DNA from: Candidatus Thiopontia autotrophica
Lineage (GTDB): Bacteria; Pseudomonadota; Gammaproteobacteria; GCF-002020875
Reading direction: 5' to 3'
NCBI GenBank assembly: GCA_014384675.1
Contig: JACNFK010000038.1
Span: 1-47,804 of the forward strand
Length of the DNA stretch: 47,804 nucleotides
Part shown: positions 33,821 to 42,410 of the stretch, one piece after another
Layout of the letters: every line of letters starts with the position of its first letter
Numbering within the stretch: position 1 is the first letter of the stretch
The notes under the pieces: generated by a model
Seen by the model: the letters and a program-made list of their open reading frames with translations, nothing else
What the model was told of the DNA's origin: nothing
Database searches by the model: none
Position numbers and translations under genes: made by a program

Positions 33821-34306
33821 ATGAAAATATGTAAAGATCGAGTCGTTACCATCGAATACAAGATGGTCGACGACAAGGGAGAGGTGATCGATAGTACCGA
33901 TCATAGTGAACCCCTCTCCTTTATTCAGGGCCACGCAACGGTGCTGCCCGCCATTGAGAAGCAGGTTGAAGGGCGTCAGGCAGGAGAGAGTATCACCTTT
34001 GCTCTTGACCCTGCTGATAGCTATGGGGAGCGGGATAAATCAAAAATCCAGGTGGTCCCTATCAGTCAGTTCAACACAGAGCGCGAAATCCATGTTGGCA
34101 TGCAGTTCTTCACCCAGAAGAACGGACATGATATCCCTGTTACTATCACTGCCGTCAGTGATAGCGAGGTTACCATTGATGGAAATCACCCACTGGCTGG
34201 AGCCGACATCAATGTTAATCTGGTGATTGTAGAGGTTCGTGAGGCGGTGGATGCTGAACTGGAAAGTGGTGAGATCCAGACTGATCAGGAGCTGTTTAGC
34301 CAATAG
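33821..34306 (+). CDS. FKBP-type peptidyl-prolyl isomerase, second SlyD-like paralogue
   Basis: A 161-residue isomerase and chaperone with the SlyD layout: VVTIEYKMVDDKGEVIDSTD, FIQGHATVLPAIEKQVEG, then the inserted chaperone domain (DSYGERDKSKIQVVPISQF to VTITAVSDSEVTIDGNHPLAGADI) and the closing strand VNLVIVEV. No His-rich tail. Distinct from the paralogue at 15511, which lies beside prfC. No ribosome site is obvious before the ATG. Its location between the nar and dsr regions might mean a role in maturing those enzymes, but that is speculation. Confidence 0.9.
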   Translation: MKICKDRVVTIEYKMVDDKGEVIDSTDHSEPLSFIQGHATVLPAIEKQVEGRQAGESITFALDPADSYGERDKSKIQVVPISQFNTEREIHVGMQFFTQKNGHDIPVTITAVSDSEVTIDGNHPLAGADINVNLVIVEVREAVDAELESGEIQTDQELFSQ

Positions 34307-34433
34307 AGTCCATTGCTGAGGATTCCAGGAGCCTGCCCAGGTGCCCACCACATGGTGACCAATTTTACGGAACCATTGACCACTTTTATGTTCTAATATC
34401 TCAATATTGACTACTTAAAATTTGAGGAAAATC

Positions 34434-35102
34434 ATGAACCCAATGGAACAATCTATATCACGTAGCCAGGAGTCAACTCTTGCTACCAACAAGGTTATCA
34501 AGAGTACCTACACCCTACTCTCTACAACCCTGATCTTTAGTGCCCTGATGGCTGCTCTCTCTGTAGTCATGCAGACATCACCGGGGGTAAGTCTTGTATC
34601 CTCACTGGGAGCTTTAGGGCTGATATGGCTGGTTCTTCCTCGTACAGCCAACTCTGCCAGCGGTCTTGGGGTTGTGTTTGCAATTACCGGTCTTCTTGGT
34701 TTTGGTCTGGGCCCAATGTTAACCCATTATCTGAGTATGCCAAATGGTGGCGAGCTGATTGCAACTGCATTTGGTGGAACCGGAATTATCTTTCTTGGGC
34801 TCTCTGGCTACGCCCTGACCACCCAGAAGGATTTCAGCTTTATGGGTGGATTCCTGATTGCAGGTCTGATGATGGCGCTAGTGGTTATGCTGGCAAACAT
34901 CTTCTTTAATATTCCTGCACTCTCACTGGCGATATCCGGGGTGATTATCATGCTGATGAGCGGTTTCATTCTCTATGACACCAGCCGCATGATTCACGAT
35001 CCAAATGCCAACTACATTATGATGACCGTTGGTCTTTATCTGAATATATTCAATCTGTTTGTCCATCTGCTCCACATTCTTGGTGCGATGAGAGACGACT
35101 GA
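34434..35102 (+). CDS. Bax-inhibitor-1 family membrane protein (YccA-like)
   Basis: Integral membrane protein of 222 residues with seven hydrophobic helices, of the Bax-inhibitor-1/YccA family. The family signature near the C-terminus is seen as SGFILYDTSRMIHDPNANYIM followed by LYLNIFNLFVHLLHILG. E. coli YccA modulates the FtsH protease; whether this protein does so is inferred. The ATG at 34434 is preferred to an upstream TTG because GAGG lies 6-9 bases before it. A strong terminator follows. Confidence 0.92.
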   Translation: MNPMEQSISRSQESTLATNKVIKSTYTLLSTTLIFSALMAALSVVMQTSPGVSLVSSLGALGLIWLVLPRTANSASGLGVVFAITGLLGFGLGPMLTHYLSMPNGGELIATAFGGTGIIFLGLSGYALTTQKDFSFMGGFLIAGLMMALVVMLANIFFNIPALSLAISGVIIMLMSGFILYDTSRMIHDPNANYIMMTVGLYLNIFNLFVHLLHILGAMRDD

Positions 35103-35122
35103 TATTAATTTACCCAACAATG

Positions 35123-35153
35123 CAAAAGCCCCGCACTGTCGGGGCTTTTTTCT
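35123..35153 (+). terminator. Intrinsic terminator after the Bax-inhibitor family gene
   Basis: AAAAGCCCCGCACTGTCGGG, then GCTTTTTT: a stem of seven pairs with a U-tract. Confidence 0.9.
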
Positions 35154-35176
35154 TTTTAGAACAGTGAGGTGACCAT

Positions 35177-35356
35177 ATGGACTGGATGAAAATTGGCTCA
35201 GCCCTGCTTCTGCTGATGATGATTATCTACATCTTTCCAAGAGCCAGACACATGATGACAAACAGCCCCAAGGCTGAGGCAGGCGAGTGGCAGAGTGCAA
35301 TTCTGCTTCTACTGGCAGTAGTCCTTTTTGTTCTGGTCCTGATTGCCCTGGTTTGA
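35177..35356 (+). CDS. Small two-helix membrane protein (59 residues)
   Basis: Starts MDWMKIGSALLLLMMIIYIF, has a short polar loop (PRARHMMTNSPKAEAGEWQ) and a second helix SAILLLLAVVLFVLVLIALV before TGA. GTGAGGTGACCAT before the ATG supplies a ribosome site. The length and hydrophobic pattern support a genuine small membrane protein. No family is recognised. It sits between a terminator and the next small gene, and both could form a two-gene unit. Confidence 0.6.
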   Translation: MDWMKIGSALLLLMMIIYIFPRARHMMTNSPKAEAGEWQSAILLLLAVVLFVLVLIALV

Positions 35357-35380
35357 TATTTTCAGGATAATAGGACGACC

Positions 35381-35593
35381 ATGAGTGAGATCAGCTACTA
35401 CGATGCCGTCTGCAGAATGATTGAGATGAATGTTAATTCTGAGTATATGGAGGGGTGGATGGCAGGCTATCTACGCAACCCCAGGCGTGAGGAGCACGAG
35501 ATTACGCAGGAGTACTCATCAGGCTTTGAGGATGGTCTGGAGCGTGATGTCAGACACTTCTGTAGTTGGGTTATTCCGCTGAAGAGCAGTTAG
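35381..35593 (+). CDS. Small acidic protein of unknown function (70 residues)
   Basis: Soluble 70-residue product, beginning MSEISYYDAVCRMIEMNVNS with central MEGWMAGYLRNPRREEHEIT and EYSSGFEDGLERD. Two Cys (C11 and C61) are present. AGGATAATAGGACGACC before the ATG contains ribosome-site-like AGGA. Short spacing (24 bases) after the small membrane gene suggests cotranscription. No family recognised. It converges on dsrS across a palindromic repeat. Confidence 0.5.
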   Translation: MSEISYYDAVCRMIEMNVNSEYMEGWMAGYLRNPRREEHEITQEYSSGFEDGLERDVRHFCSWVIPLKSS

Positions 35594-35596
35594 GAG

Positions 35597-35636
35597 TTAT
35601 GACGGGGACTTAAGTATTGTGTTCCCTTAATTCAAT
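35597..35636. repeat. REP-like palindrome containing the dsrS stop codon
   Basis: Minus-strand GAATTAAGGGAACACAATAC, then TTAAGTCCCCGTCAT, is an imperfect palindrome related to the elements at 12113 and 14773. The dsrS TAA is the TAA of AATTAAGGG. It separates dsrS from the convergent small gene. Confidence 0.55.
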
Positions 35637-36193
35637 TCAACACCGACAATTCCCTCGATTGATTTTTTCAGTGCCTCAATGGCGTCCGGGACCTCAATCT
35701 CCATGATCTGATCAATCACCCAGCGGTTGTCCTGGTCGTCACCCATAATGGCACCTACTCTCTCTCCAAAGTAACGAATAAAGTGGTAGCTTGGCCCATC
35801 GTCACCAAAACTGAATTCTGCATAGTCAGCTGCCCTCTCGTTTATCAACCCTACCAGATCGGTACGGTCAGGCCCCTGCTCTGGCAGGTCGGCATAGTTA
35901 TCCTCAACAATATCTAGCAACCGATAGGCCATTGCACCGATGAACTGTCCCCGTATATCAGGCTCCATAGAGTCATAAACCAGTCGGTCTGTAATCTGGA
36001 TCAGAAAAATCAACATTTCGGTCATCACCTCCAGACCCTGGGATTTGGAGGTGAAATAGAACTTCTCATCCTGCAGGTTTCTAACCATCTTCAGGGAGAA
36101 CTTCCAGCAGTTATAGGATAGTGAACCAGCCAGCTCACTTATTTCATGCTTGTCATCCTTGTGCCATTTATGGGCAATCCGCATGAACGCCAT
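35627..36193 (-). CDS. dsrS: DsrS, dsr operon accessory protein
   Basis: A soluble 188-residue protein occupying the terminal dsrS position of an operon otherwise identical in order to that of A. vinosum. It is helical and acidic, with LVYDSMEPDIRGQFIGAMAYRLLDIVEDNYADL near its centre; no catalytic motif is visible. Its role is unclear; in A. vinosum DsrS has been described as soluble and affecting expression of other Dsr proteins. The ATG lies 2 bases after the dsrR stop. The stop codon is inside a palindromic repeat. Identification is mostly by position. Confidence 0.75.
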   Translation of the reverse strand: MAFMRIAHKWHKDDKHEISELAGSLSYNCWKFSLKMVRNLQDEKFYFTSKSQGLEVMTEMLIFLIQITDRLVYDSMEPDIRGQFIGAMAYRLLDIVEDNYADLPEQGPDRTDLVGLINERAADYAEFSFGDDGPSYHFIRYFGERVGAIMGDDQDNRWVIDQIMEIEVPDAIEALKKSIEGIVGVELN

Positions 36194-36195
36194 AT

Positions 36196-36519
36196 TTAGT
36201 TTCTCTTTTTCGATGGAGAGGTGTAGGTAGGGTCATTTGGATTGAGCACAATCAGGCTCATCTCCCCGCCATCCATCTCCACATAATCCAGGGTAGCGTC
36301 TTCCAGATATTCTCGCAGCTCTTCATTGATGAACACCGTTACCTCTCCGAACTTGAATTCAAGATCACTCTCACGTTTTTCGTCAAATCCGATACCATAA
36401 TCATACCCACCATCTGACGACTCTTTGATGGCAACCCTGAGCCCCAGCTCATTTTCAATACCACCTGTCTCTATGGAGTGGTTAATAAAACCGAGTGCAT
36501 TTTCTGTAACTGTAATCAT
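36196..36519 (-). CDS. dsrR: DsrR, A-type-scaffold-like protein without cysteines
   Basis: A 107-residue protein with the beta-rich IscA/A-type carrier pattern (MITVTENALGFINHSIETG, GLRVAIKESSDGGYDYGIGF) and a short basic tail. All three Cys that bind the cluster in IscA are absent; the protein contains no Cys at all, which is characteristic of DsrR. In A. vinosum it is needed for normal Dsr function and may act post-transcriptionally. Sits directly after dsrN (no gap) and before dsrS. Confidence 0.88.
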   Translation of the reverse strand: MITVTENALGFINHSIETGGIENELGLRVAIKESSDGGYDYGIGFDEKRESDLEFKFGEVTVFINEELREYLEDATLDYVEMDGGEMSLIVLNPNDPTYTSPSKKRN

Positions 36520-37902
36520 CTATTTTTCCTGTTTAGTCTCGTTTTTTATCTCTCTGACACGGTCGACAAACTCTTTAACCCATGGATTTTGTCTGCTGTT
36601 TCTCTGGTGGACATAACTTGCCAGAAGGTTTTTGTAGACAATTCCATCGTGCCTGCCATCAACCCCAAAGCCACGATGAATCGAGTAGGCAAACTCCGTA
36701 TCCTCTGCAAGATTCTCAAGTGATGAGTAGTGAAACTCATGTGCTGGGGTATCAGATGACTCTCCACTACGCTGGAAGCGGGCGTACCCACGCCCCTGGG
36801 GTCTCTTGTGCATCACACTGTCGCCGTCAACTATCCCCACCATCTCACGGCAATCATCACCCCAGCTTATCTGACGTGACAGATACATCAGGCCGCCACA
36901 CTCCGCATAGGTTGGTACTCCATTCTCAATGGCATCATAAATCTGTCTACGCATAGAGCGGTTCTGCTCCAGTTGAGCCATGTGGGTCTCGGGAAAACCT
37001 CCCCCAATAAAGAGGCCGTCTACATCCGGCAGATCACTGTCATGAAGTGGACTGAACGGAACCAACTCTACCCCCTGTTGACGAAACGCATCCAGATCTG
37101 CCGAGTAGTAAAAACCAAACGCCTCATCTCTGGCAATCCCAACCCGCAGTGGTGGTGTCACCACACTCTGAACAGAGCTATCACCTATCACCTCTGAAAC
37201 AGAATGATCATCCTGTTCCTGAGAGTCAGGAACAAGCTCCAGCAGACGATCAAGATCTACCTGCTCCTCGACAACTCTGCGAATGGTCTCAATCTTGTTG
37301 CGAGCCTCATGGGCCTCATTGCTTGGAACCAGTCCAAGGTGACGCTCTACGATCTCCAGGTCTGGATGACGCGGTATGGTGCCCAGAACAGCCATATCAG
37401 TATAGTGTTCAACCACCTGTTGCAATTTTTTCTCATGGCGTGAACCTCCAGTCTGATTAAGGATTACCCCTACAAAATTGATCTCCGGGTCAAAATTCTG
37501 ATACCCCAGCAGTAACGGGGCAATACCTCTGGTGATTCCATTGGTGTTTATTACTAACACAACTGGTAGATCCAGCAGTTTTGCCATCGCTCCATTACTA
37601 TCACTACCATCAACCGAAAGGCCATCAAATAGCCCCTTGTTGCCCTCTACAATAGAGAGGTCTGAACCTGCCTGTTCTGCATGGTAGAGCGCGAGTATCT
37701 CTTCACGCTCCATGGTATAGAAATCCAGGGTATGGCACGGTAGGCCTGATGCCATCGAGAGCCACATTGGATCAATATAGTCAGGGCCCTTCTTGAATGG
37801 GGATACAGAGAGGCCCCGTGCAGCATATGCTGCACAGAGGCCTAGAGTTACGGTTGTTTTCCCTGAAGATTTATGGGCTGCAGAGATGTAGAGCTGCTTC
37901 AA
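36520..37902 (-). CDS. dsrN: DsrN, sirohaem amidase (cobyrinate a,c-diamide synthase family)
   Basis: Glutamine- and ATP-dependent amidase thought to convert sirohaem into sirohaem amide for DsrAB. The 460-residue protein has the CobB/CbiA layout: the N-terminal P-loop HKSSGKTTVTLG at residues 9-20, VEGNKGLFDG near 84-93 and a C-terminal class I glutamine amidotransferase with the nucleophile Cys in YAECGGLMYLS near residue 340. Located in the dsr operon after dsrP as in A. vinosum, abutting dsrR. The context distinguishes it from a cobalamin enzyme. Confidence 0.94.
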   Translation of the reverse strand: MKQLYISAAHKSSGKTTVTLGLCAAYAARGLSVSPFKKGPDYIDPMWLSMASGLPCHTLDFYTMEREEILALYHAEQAGSDLSIVEGNKGLFDGLSVDGSDSNGAMAKLLDLPVVLVINTNGITRGIAPLLLGYQNFDPEINFVGVILNQTGGSRHEKKLQQVVEHYTDMAVLGTIPRHPDLEIVERHLGLVPSNEAHEARNKIETIRRVVEEQVDLDRLLELVPDSQEQDDHSVSEVIGDSSVQSVVTPPLRVGIARDEAFGFYYSADLDAFRQQGVELVPFSPLHDSDLPDVDGLFIGGGFPETHMAQLEQNRSMRRQIYDAIENGVPTYAECGGLMYLSRQISWGDDCREMVGIVDGDSVMHKRPQGRGYARFQRSGESSDTPAHEFHYSSLENLAEDTEFAYSIHRGFGVDGRHDGIVYKNLLASYVHQRNSRQNPWVKEFVDRVREIKNETKQEK

Positions 37903-37920
37903 TGGCAGACTGTTCCACGC

Positions 37921-39135
37921 TTAGGCTGGAACCTCAGTGATATTCTCTGTGTGCTCGGCATCAAGATTGTCTGGCACCAGGCGCAACATCTTGATTGCAA
38001 ACAGGAAGAGCGCGATCGCAACAGCAACTCCACCAAGCCCCAACAGAATCTCTGGAAGTGATGGGGTGTAGCTATTTACCACCCCCTCATTGAAGCTGCT
38101 GCTAACCTCTTTGCCCGGGAAGAGCACCAGAGGGAAGGCCTGACCACCGACTACAATGCCGTAGATATGGGCAAATCCACCCACAATCACCAGCGAGGAT
38201 GCGGTAATGAGTGAGCGAATGTCATAACGAAATGAGGGGTGGTAGATCAGGATTAGTGGAACAACCCCGCCCAGCAGAACCTGAACAACCCAGAAGAGGA
38301 AGGTGTAGATACCACCATCCATCAGGATAAAGCGCTCAAAACCGGCATGCTCTGCAGCATAGAGGTTGGTCAGATGGAAGACCACAGTAAAGTAGAGAAC
38401 CGCAGCCACAAAGACCCCAAACAGATTGTTGAGGCGCTCAATCAGATCGGCACTGATGGAGCGGTCGGTATAGCGATAGATCCCGATCAGCAGGATCATG
38501 AAGATCGCCTTGCCGAATGCAAATGACATGATAATAAACATGGGCGCCATGATCGCCGCATCGTAGCCCTGTCTGGCTGAGAGGAAGCCGAAGATCGATC
38601 CGGTACCTGTGGTCAACACAAGTCGCCAGATAAAGGCTGCAGTACCAGCCTTGCGGGTATGCTGATGCATCTTTGGATCAAACATGGTCCAGAGATAGGT
38701 GAGCACAATCACGAAGAACCCTGTGTAGAGGATTATGTTCCAGGCAAATATTGATTTGAAGTTGTATGAGGTTATTGCGGTGATCATACGGTCTGCACGC
38801 CCAAGATCGAGCAGTAGAACCACCAACCCGCCCGCCAGCAGGGTCAATGCCAACATTGCCGACATTCTGGCCATCGGTTTGTAGATCTTCTGGTTGAAAA
38901 CTGATGAAATCGAGGCTACGTTAAGGGCACCAGAAGCGGCAACAATCAGGAAAATCGCAAATACGTGCGGCATTCCCCAGACAACCTGGTTGTTCATCCC
39001 GGTTACGTGGTGGCCACTGTGCTCCATATAGAGGAATGCCCCGGCAGCCATCAGGATGAAAAATCCCAGTGCTCCCATCAATCCCCAGTAGCCAAGGCTA
39101 CGACCCTCTATTCCGCTGTAGACGACTCTTTTCAT
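37921..39135 (-). CDS. dsrP: DsrP, NrfD-like quinone-interacting membrane subunit
   Basis: Polytopic membrane subunit of 404 residues with about ten hydrophobic helices (for example GFFILMAAGAFLYMEHSG at the N-terminus and LGLGGVAVAIALFLFAI near the end), belonging to the NrfD/PsrC family. With DsrO and DsrJ it forms the periplasmic-side module of DsrMKJOP and exchanges electrons with the quinone pool. GGAAAACAGAG precedes the ATG and dsrO ends 11 bases upstream, so the pair is translationally close. Confidence 0.96.
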   Translation of the reverse strand: MKRVVYSGIEGRSLGYWGLMGALGFFILMAAGAFLYMEHSGHHVTGMNNQVVWGMPHVFAIFLIVAASGALNVASISSVFNQKIYKPMARMSAMLALTLLAGGLVVLLLDLGRADRMITAITSYNFKSIFAWNIILYTGFFVIVLTYLWTMFDPKMHQHTRKAGTAAFIWRLVLTTGTGSIFGFLSARQGYDAAIMAPMFIIMSFAFGKAIFMILLIGIYRYTDRSISADLIERLNNLFGVFVAAVLYFTVVFHLTNLYAAEHAGFERFILMDGGIYTFLFWVVQVLLGGVVPLILIYHPSFRYDIRSLITASSLVIVGGFAHIYGIVVGGQAFPLVLFPGKEVSSSFNEGVVNSYTPSLPEILLGLGGVAVAIALFLFAIKMLRLVPDNLDAEHTENITEVPA

Positions 39136-39146
39136 CTCTGTTTTCC

Positions 39147-39935
39147 TTAAATCCCGCTGTAACGGATACCTGGGTTCAACCCAAGATCGGCACGAATCTG
39201 GGTAGAGTCAACCTCTGCCAGTTTCTTGGAAATATCGCTATTGGGATCATTCAGATCACCAAACATCATTGCTCCACTGCTGCACTTTTCAACACAGGCT
39301 GGCTGATCACCACGGTCCACTCTATGTACACACATGGTACATGCCTCAACTGTTCCCTTGCCGCGGGGTGAGTTGCTCTTCTGGTCATGCAGTGGCTCAT
39401 GGACAAAGGAACGTGCCTTGTATGGGCAGGCCATCATGCAGTAGCGGCAACCGATACAGATATGTTTGTCAACCAACACAATGCCATCAGCTCGCTTCAT
39501 CGAGGCACCAGTTGGGCAGACATCTACACAGGCTGGATTCTCGCAGTGCTGACACATCATCGGCAGCTGATCGGTATGTCCAGTCTGTTTGTCGCGGATG
39601 GTTACGGTACGGATCCACTGCGCCTTCTGTTGTGGGTTGGATTGAGACTCATCAGTTGAGCCCTCGCCCCAGCCATTCTCCTGCTGACAGGCGGAGACAC
39701 AGTCGCTGCATCCGTCTGTACATTTGTTGGTATCAACCAACATGCCCCAACGCTTGCTGCTGCTTGCGCCCTCTGGCTGATCCTGATCTGCCTGGGCAAT
39801 AGTCATCAGGGTAATTCCTGGTGCGATTAGTGCGGTTGCACCCGCAGCCTGGACCATAAAGCGACGACGCTGCCGACTCTCTAACTGAGAATCCATCTCT
39901 TCTGTTCTGTTGTCTGTTGTCTGATCTTGACTCAT
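39147..39935 (-). CDS. dsrO: DsrO, periplasmic ferredoxin-like iron-sulfur subunit
   Basis: Tat-exported subunit of DsrMKJOP, 262 residues from the ATG at 39935. The twin-arginine signal is SRQRRRFMVQAAGATALIAP; the mature part has four Cys clusters: CTDGCSDCVSAC, CQHCENPACVDVCPTG, CIGCRYCMMACPYKA and CTMCVHRVDRGDQPACVEKC, giving room for up to four 4Fe-4S centres. The start is fixed by the ATGA overlap with the dsrJ stop; an upstream frame extension inside dsrJ is not used. It passes electrons between DsrJ and DsrP. Confidence 0.95.
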   Translation of the reverse strand: MSQDQTTDNRTEEMDSQLESRQRRRFMVQAAGATALIAPGITLMTIAQADQDQPEGASSSKRWGMLVDTNKCTDGCSDCVSACQQENGWGEGSTDESQSNPQQKAQWIRTVTIRDKQTGHTDQLPMMCQHCENPACVDVCPTGASMKRADGIVLVDKHICIGCRYCMMACPYKARSFVHEPLHDQKSNSPRGKGTVEACTMCVHRVDRGDQPACVEKCSSGAMMFGDLNDPNSDISKKLAEVDSTQIRADLGLNPGIRYSGI

Positions 39936-40369
39936 TTTGCAGAACTCCCAACAGCGATTCTGGGCTGGTCTGGTTTGGTTGCATGACACTCGAAACAGTC
40001 TATGCTCACCGAGGTAAAGGCGTGACAACTACTGCAGAACTGATCCTCCGCATTAATTGCAATGCTGTTTCCATGGTCATCCTGCTGAGTATGGCACTCA
40101 ACACACCCCTTGATGCTACCCTCAACCGGGCGGATCCCAAGTTGCAGGGTACGATCACGATCGTGCTGCAACAGCTCCATGTGGTTGCGTCGCATCCATG
40201 CGGTCTCGCGCACACAGGCGTCACCCGCGTTGGAGCTGATAGATGATCTGGCTCCATCATGATCGCCGCCACTCTGAGCGATCGAGGCATAACCCATCAA
40301 TGAACTCAGAACCAGTGCCACCACTGTGACACGCTGTCTTGAAATCTGTTTTAACATTTGTGACAACAT
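39932..40369 (-). CDS. dsrJ: DsrJ, periplasmic triheme cytochrome c
   Basis: Exported cytochrome of 145 residues from the ATG at 40369. An uncleaved or cleaved signal helix (RVTVVALVLSSLMGYASIA) is followed by three CXXCH motifs: CVECH, CSSCH and CFECH. An extra Cys (GDACVRETAW) and a nearby Met-rich segment could supply the unusual axial ligands known for DsrJ haems. GAGG 9 bases upstream chooses this start over an ORF extension into dsrL. It overlaps dsrO by 4 bases. Confidence 0.95.
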   Translation of the reverse strand: MLSQMLKQISRQRVTVVALVLSSLMGYASIAQSGGDHDGARSSISSNAGDACVRETAWMRRNHMELLQHDRDRTLQLGIRPVEGSIKGCVECHTQQDDHGNSIAINAEDQFCSSCHAFTSVSIDCFECHATKPDQPRIAVGSSAK

Positions 40370-40394
40370 CACATTCAACCTCTGGTTGTGGTAT

Positions 40395-42374
40395 CTACTC
40401 ACCGAGCCCCATCTGGATATAACCGGTTGGACATACGTCCTCACAGATGTTGCAGCCAACACATTTAGAGTAGTCCGTATCTACGTAACGACCCATGGCG
40501 CTCTCATTCTTGCGCACCTTGAATACTGCCTGCTGGGGACAGAAGATAACGCAGTTATCACACTCAAAGCACATACCACAGCTCATGCAGCGCTTTGCCT
40601 CTGCAACCGCAGTATCCTTGTCCAGGCCGACCATGCGCTCCTCGAAGTTCTGCAGAACTACCTCAGCATCAACCTCCTTGAAACTGCGGTGGTTGCGCGG
40701 ACTATTCTCGAAATGGCCCAGGAAGAGCTTCTCATGGGTAATTACCGAGGCAAAAGAGCGGTCCTCATAGTTATGGATCGCAAACTTGCTGCTATCGGTA
40801 CCTCTGAGTCCATCCTCCTTCTCCCTGCCATCACCCTCTGGCGCAAAGTTCTCTGGCTCAAGACCTGCACGCTGTAGCTGATCCCCCAACTGGAAGTGAT
40901 GTACGTCAACCTTTGGTCGGACTGACAACTCTTCACCCTTCAGGTACTCATTAATTGACTCAACCGCAACTGACGCCTGGCCAATTGCTGTAGTGAGTAG
41001 ATGTGGACGGATGATATCGCCAGCAACAAAGTGTCCTGGCTTGCCCTTTACTGCATAGTTTTTGGTGGCATCAATCAGACCACGACCATTGTCAAGATCC
41101 TCATAACCGGTGAAATCACCAGTCTGCCCGATTGCTGAGGCGATTAGTGAACACTCAAGAATCTCCTCTGTACCCTCGATAGGCTCGGCCTTGCCGGACT
41201 CGTAACTGAGCTGCACCACCTTGAGACCGGTAGCACGGCCATCTGCATCGAGGACAACCTCGACAGGGCTCAGTGAGCCACGGATCTCTACACCCTCACG
41301 CAGGGCATCATCAATCTCGTGCTGTGCTGCACTCATGTTTTCGATTGGCTGACGCGAGATCAACAGAACCTCAGCACCCTCACGGGCCGCAGTATCTGCA
41401 ACATCATGTGCAGTATCACCCATAATGATATGTTCTGGGCGATCATTGTCATGAGGCGTATCAATATGGCCAATACGGCGGGCAACAGAGGCGACATCGA
41501 TGGAGGTATCACCACCACCAACCACAACCACCTTGCCAGATACATGTTTCAGTCGACCAGAGTTGAAGGCACTAAGGAAGGCAACACCGGTAATACAGTT
41601 GGGAGCCTCGGCACCATCAATAGGTAGTGGACGGCCAGACTGGGCGCCAATTGCCCAGAAAACAGCATCAAATTCTTTCTCAATATCCTCTACAGAGATA
41701 TCAGTTCCAACACGGGTATTGAGGCGGAGCTCAACACCCATATCAGTAATACGTTTGACCTCACCGGCCAGCATCTCACGTGGGGTACGATATCCAGGAA
41801 TACCGTAGACCATCATTCCACCCAGGGTGTCATGGTCATCAAAGATGGTTGCACCGTGACCAATCTTGCGCAGCTGGTAGGCTGCCGCCAATCCTGCTGG
41901 ACCGCCACCGATGATTGCAACCTTCTTGCCGCTATCCTCGCCAGACTCAAACCCGAGATCACTCTCCAGGGCGCTGTCACCGATAAACTGGTCAATCGAG
42001 TTAATCCCTACAAAATCCTCAACCTCATTACGGTTACAGCCATCCTGACAGGGTGCAGGACAGACTCGACCCATGGTTGAAGGGAAGGGGTTGGCCTCGG
42101 TGTAGAGACGAAATGCATGCTCTTCCATGGTCACACCCTCTGGTGGGGTATCGAGGCCACGGACGATATCGAGCCAGCCACGAACATCATGACCTGATGG
42201 GCAACTAGCCTGACAGGGTGGAGTCTGGTGAACGTAGGTGGGACACTTGTGGGTCCAGCTAGCCTGCCAGATCATCTCATCGTTATCGTAAAAACGTCCA
42301 AACTCTTCACGAGGATAGTCCTCGTAACGACGGAAATTCAGCTCTTTGTTCATCTCATCACTTGGCGTTGCCAT
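40395..42374 (-). CDS. dsrL: DsrL, NAD(P)H:acceptor iron-sulfur flavoprotein
   Basis: Cytoplasmic oxidoreductase of 659 residues, related to the small subunit of glutamate synthase. In order: N-terminal Cys-rich iron-sulfur region (CPTYVHQTPPCQASCPSG, CPAPCQDGCNRNEV), FAD-binding KVAIIGGGPAGLAAAYQL near residues 150-167, NAD(P)-binding GKVVVVGGGDTSIDVASVARR near 281-301, and a C-terminal ferredoxin with two clusters (CMSCGMCFECDNC and CVGCNICEDVCPTG). In A. vinosum DsrL interacts with DsrAB and is essential for sulfur oxidation, delivering electrons to NAD+. It starts 36 bases after dsrK. Confidence 0.97.
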   Translation of the reverse strand: MATPSDEMNKELNFRRYEDYPREEFGRFYDNDEMIWQASWTHKCPTYVHQTPPCQASCPSGHDVRGWLDIVRGLDTPPEGVTMEEHAFRLYTEANPFPSTMGRVCPAPCQDGCNRNEVEDFVGINSIDQFIGDSALESDLGFESGEDSGKKVAIIGGGPAGLAAAYQLRKIGHGATIFDDHDTLGGMMVYGIPGYRTPREMLAGEVKRITDMGVELRLNTRVGTDISVEDIEKEFDAVFWAIGAQSGRPLPIDGAEAPNCITGVAFLSAFNSGRLKHVSGKVVVVGGGDTSIDVASVARRIGHIDTPHDNDRPEHIIMGDTAHDVADTAAREGAEVLLISRQPIENMSAAQHEIDDALREGVEIRGSLSPVEVVLDADGRATGLKVVQLSYESGKAEPIEGTEEILECSLIASAIGQTGDFTGYEDLDNGRGLIDATKNYAVKGKPGHFVAGDIIRPHLLTTAIGQASVAVESINEYLKGEELSVRPKVDVHHFQLGDQLQRAGLEPENFAPEGDGREKEDGLRGTDSSKFAIHNYEDRSFASVITHEKLFLGHFENSPRNHRSFKEVDAEVVLQNFEERMVGLDKDTAVAEAKRCMSCGMCFECDNCVIFCPQQAVFKVRKNESAMGRYVDTDYSKCVGCNICEDVCPTGYIQMGLGE

Positions 42375-42410
42375 TATCAGATGCTCCTATCTTTTAAATT
42401 AATCATTGCT

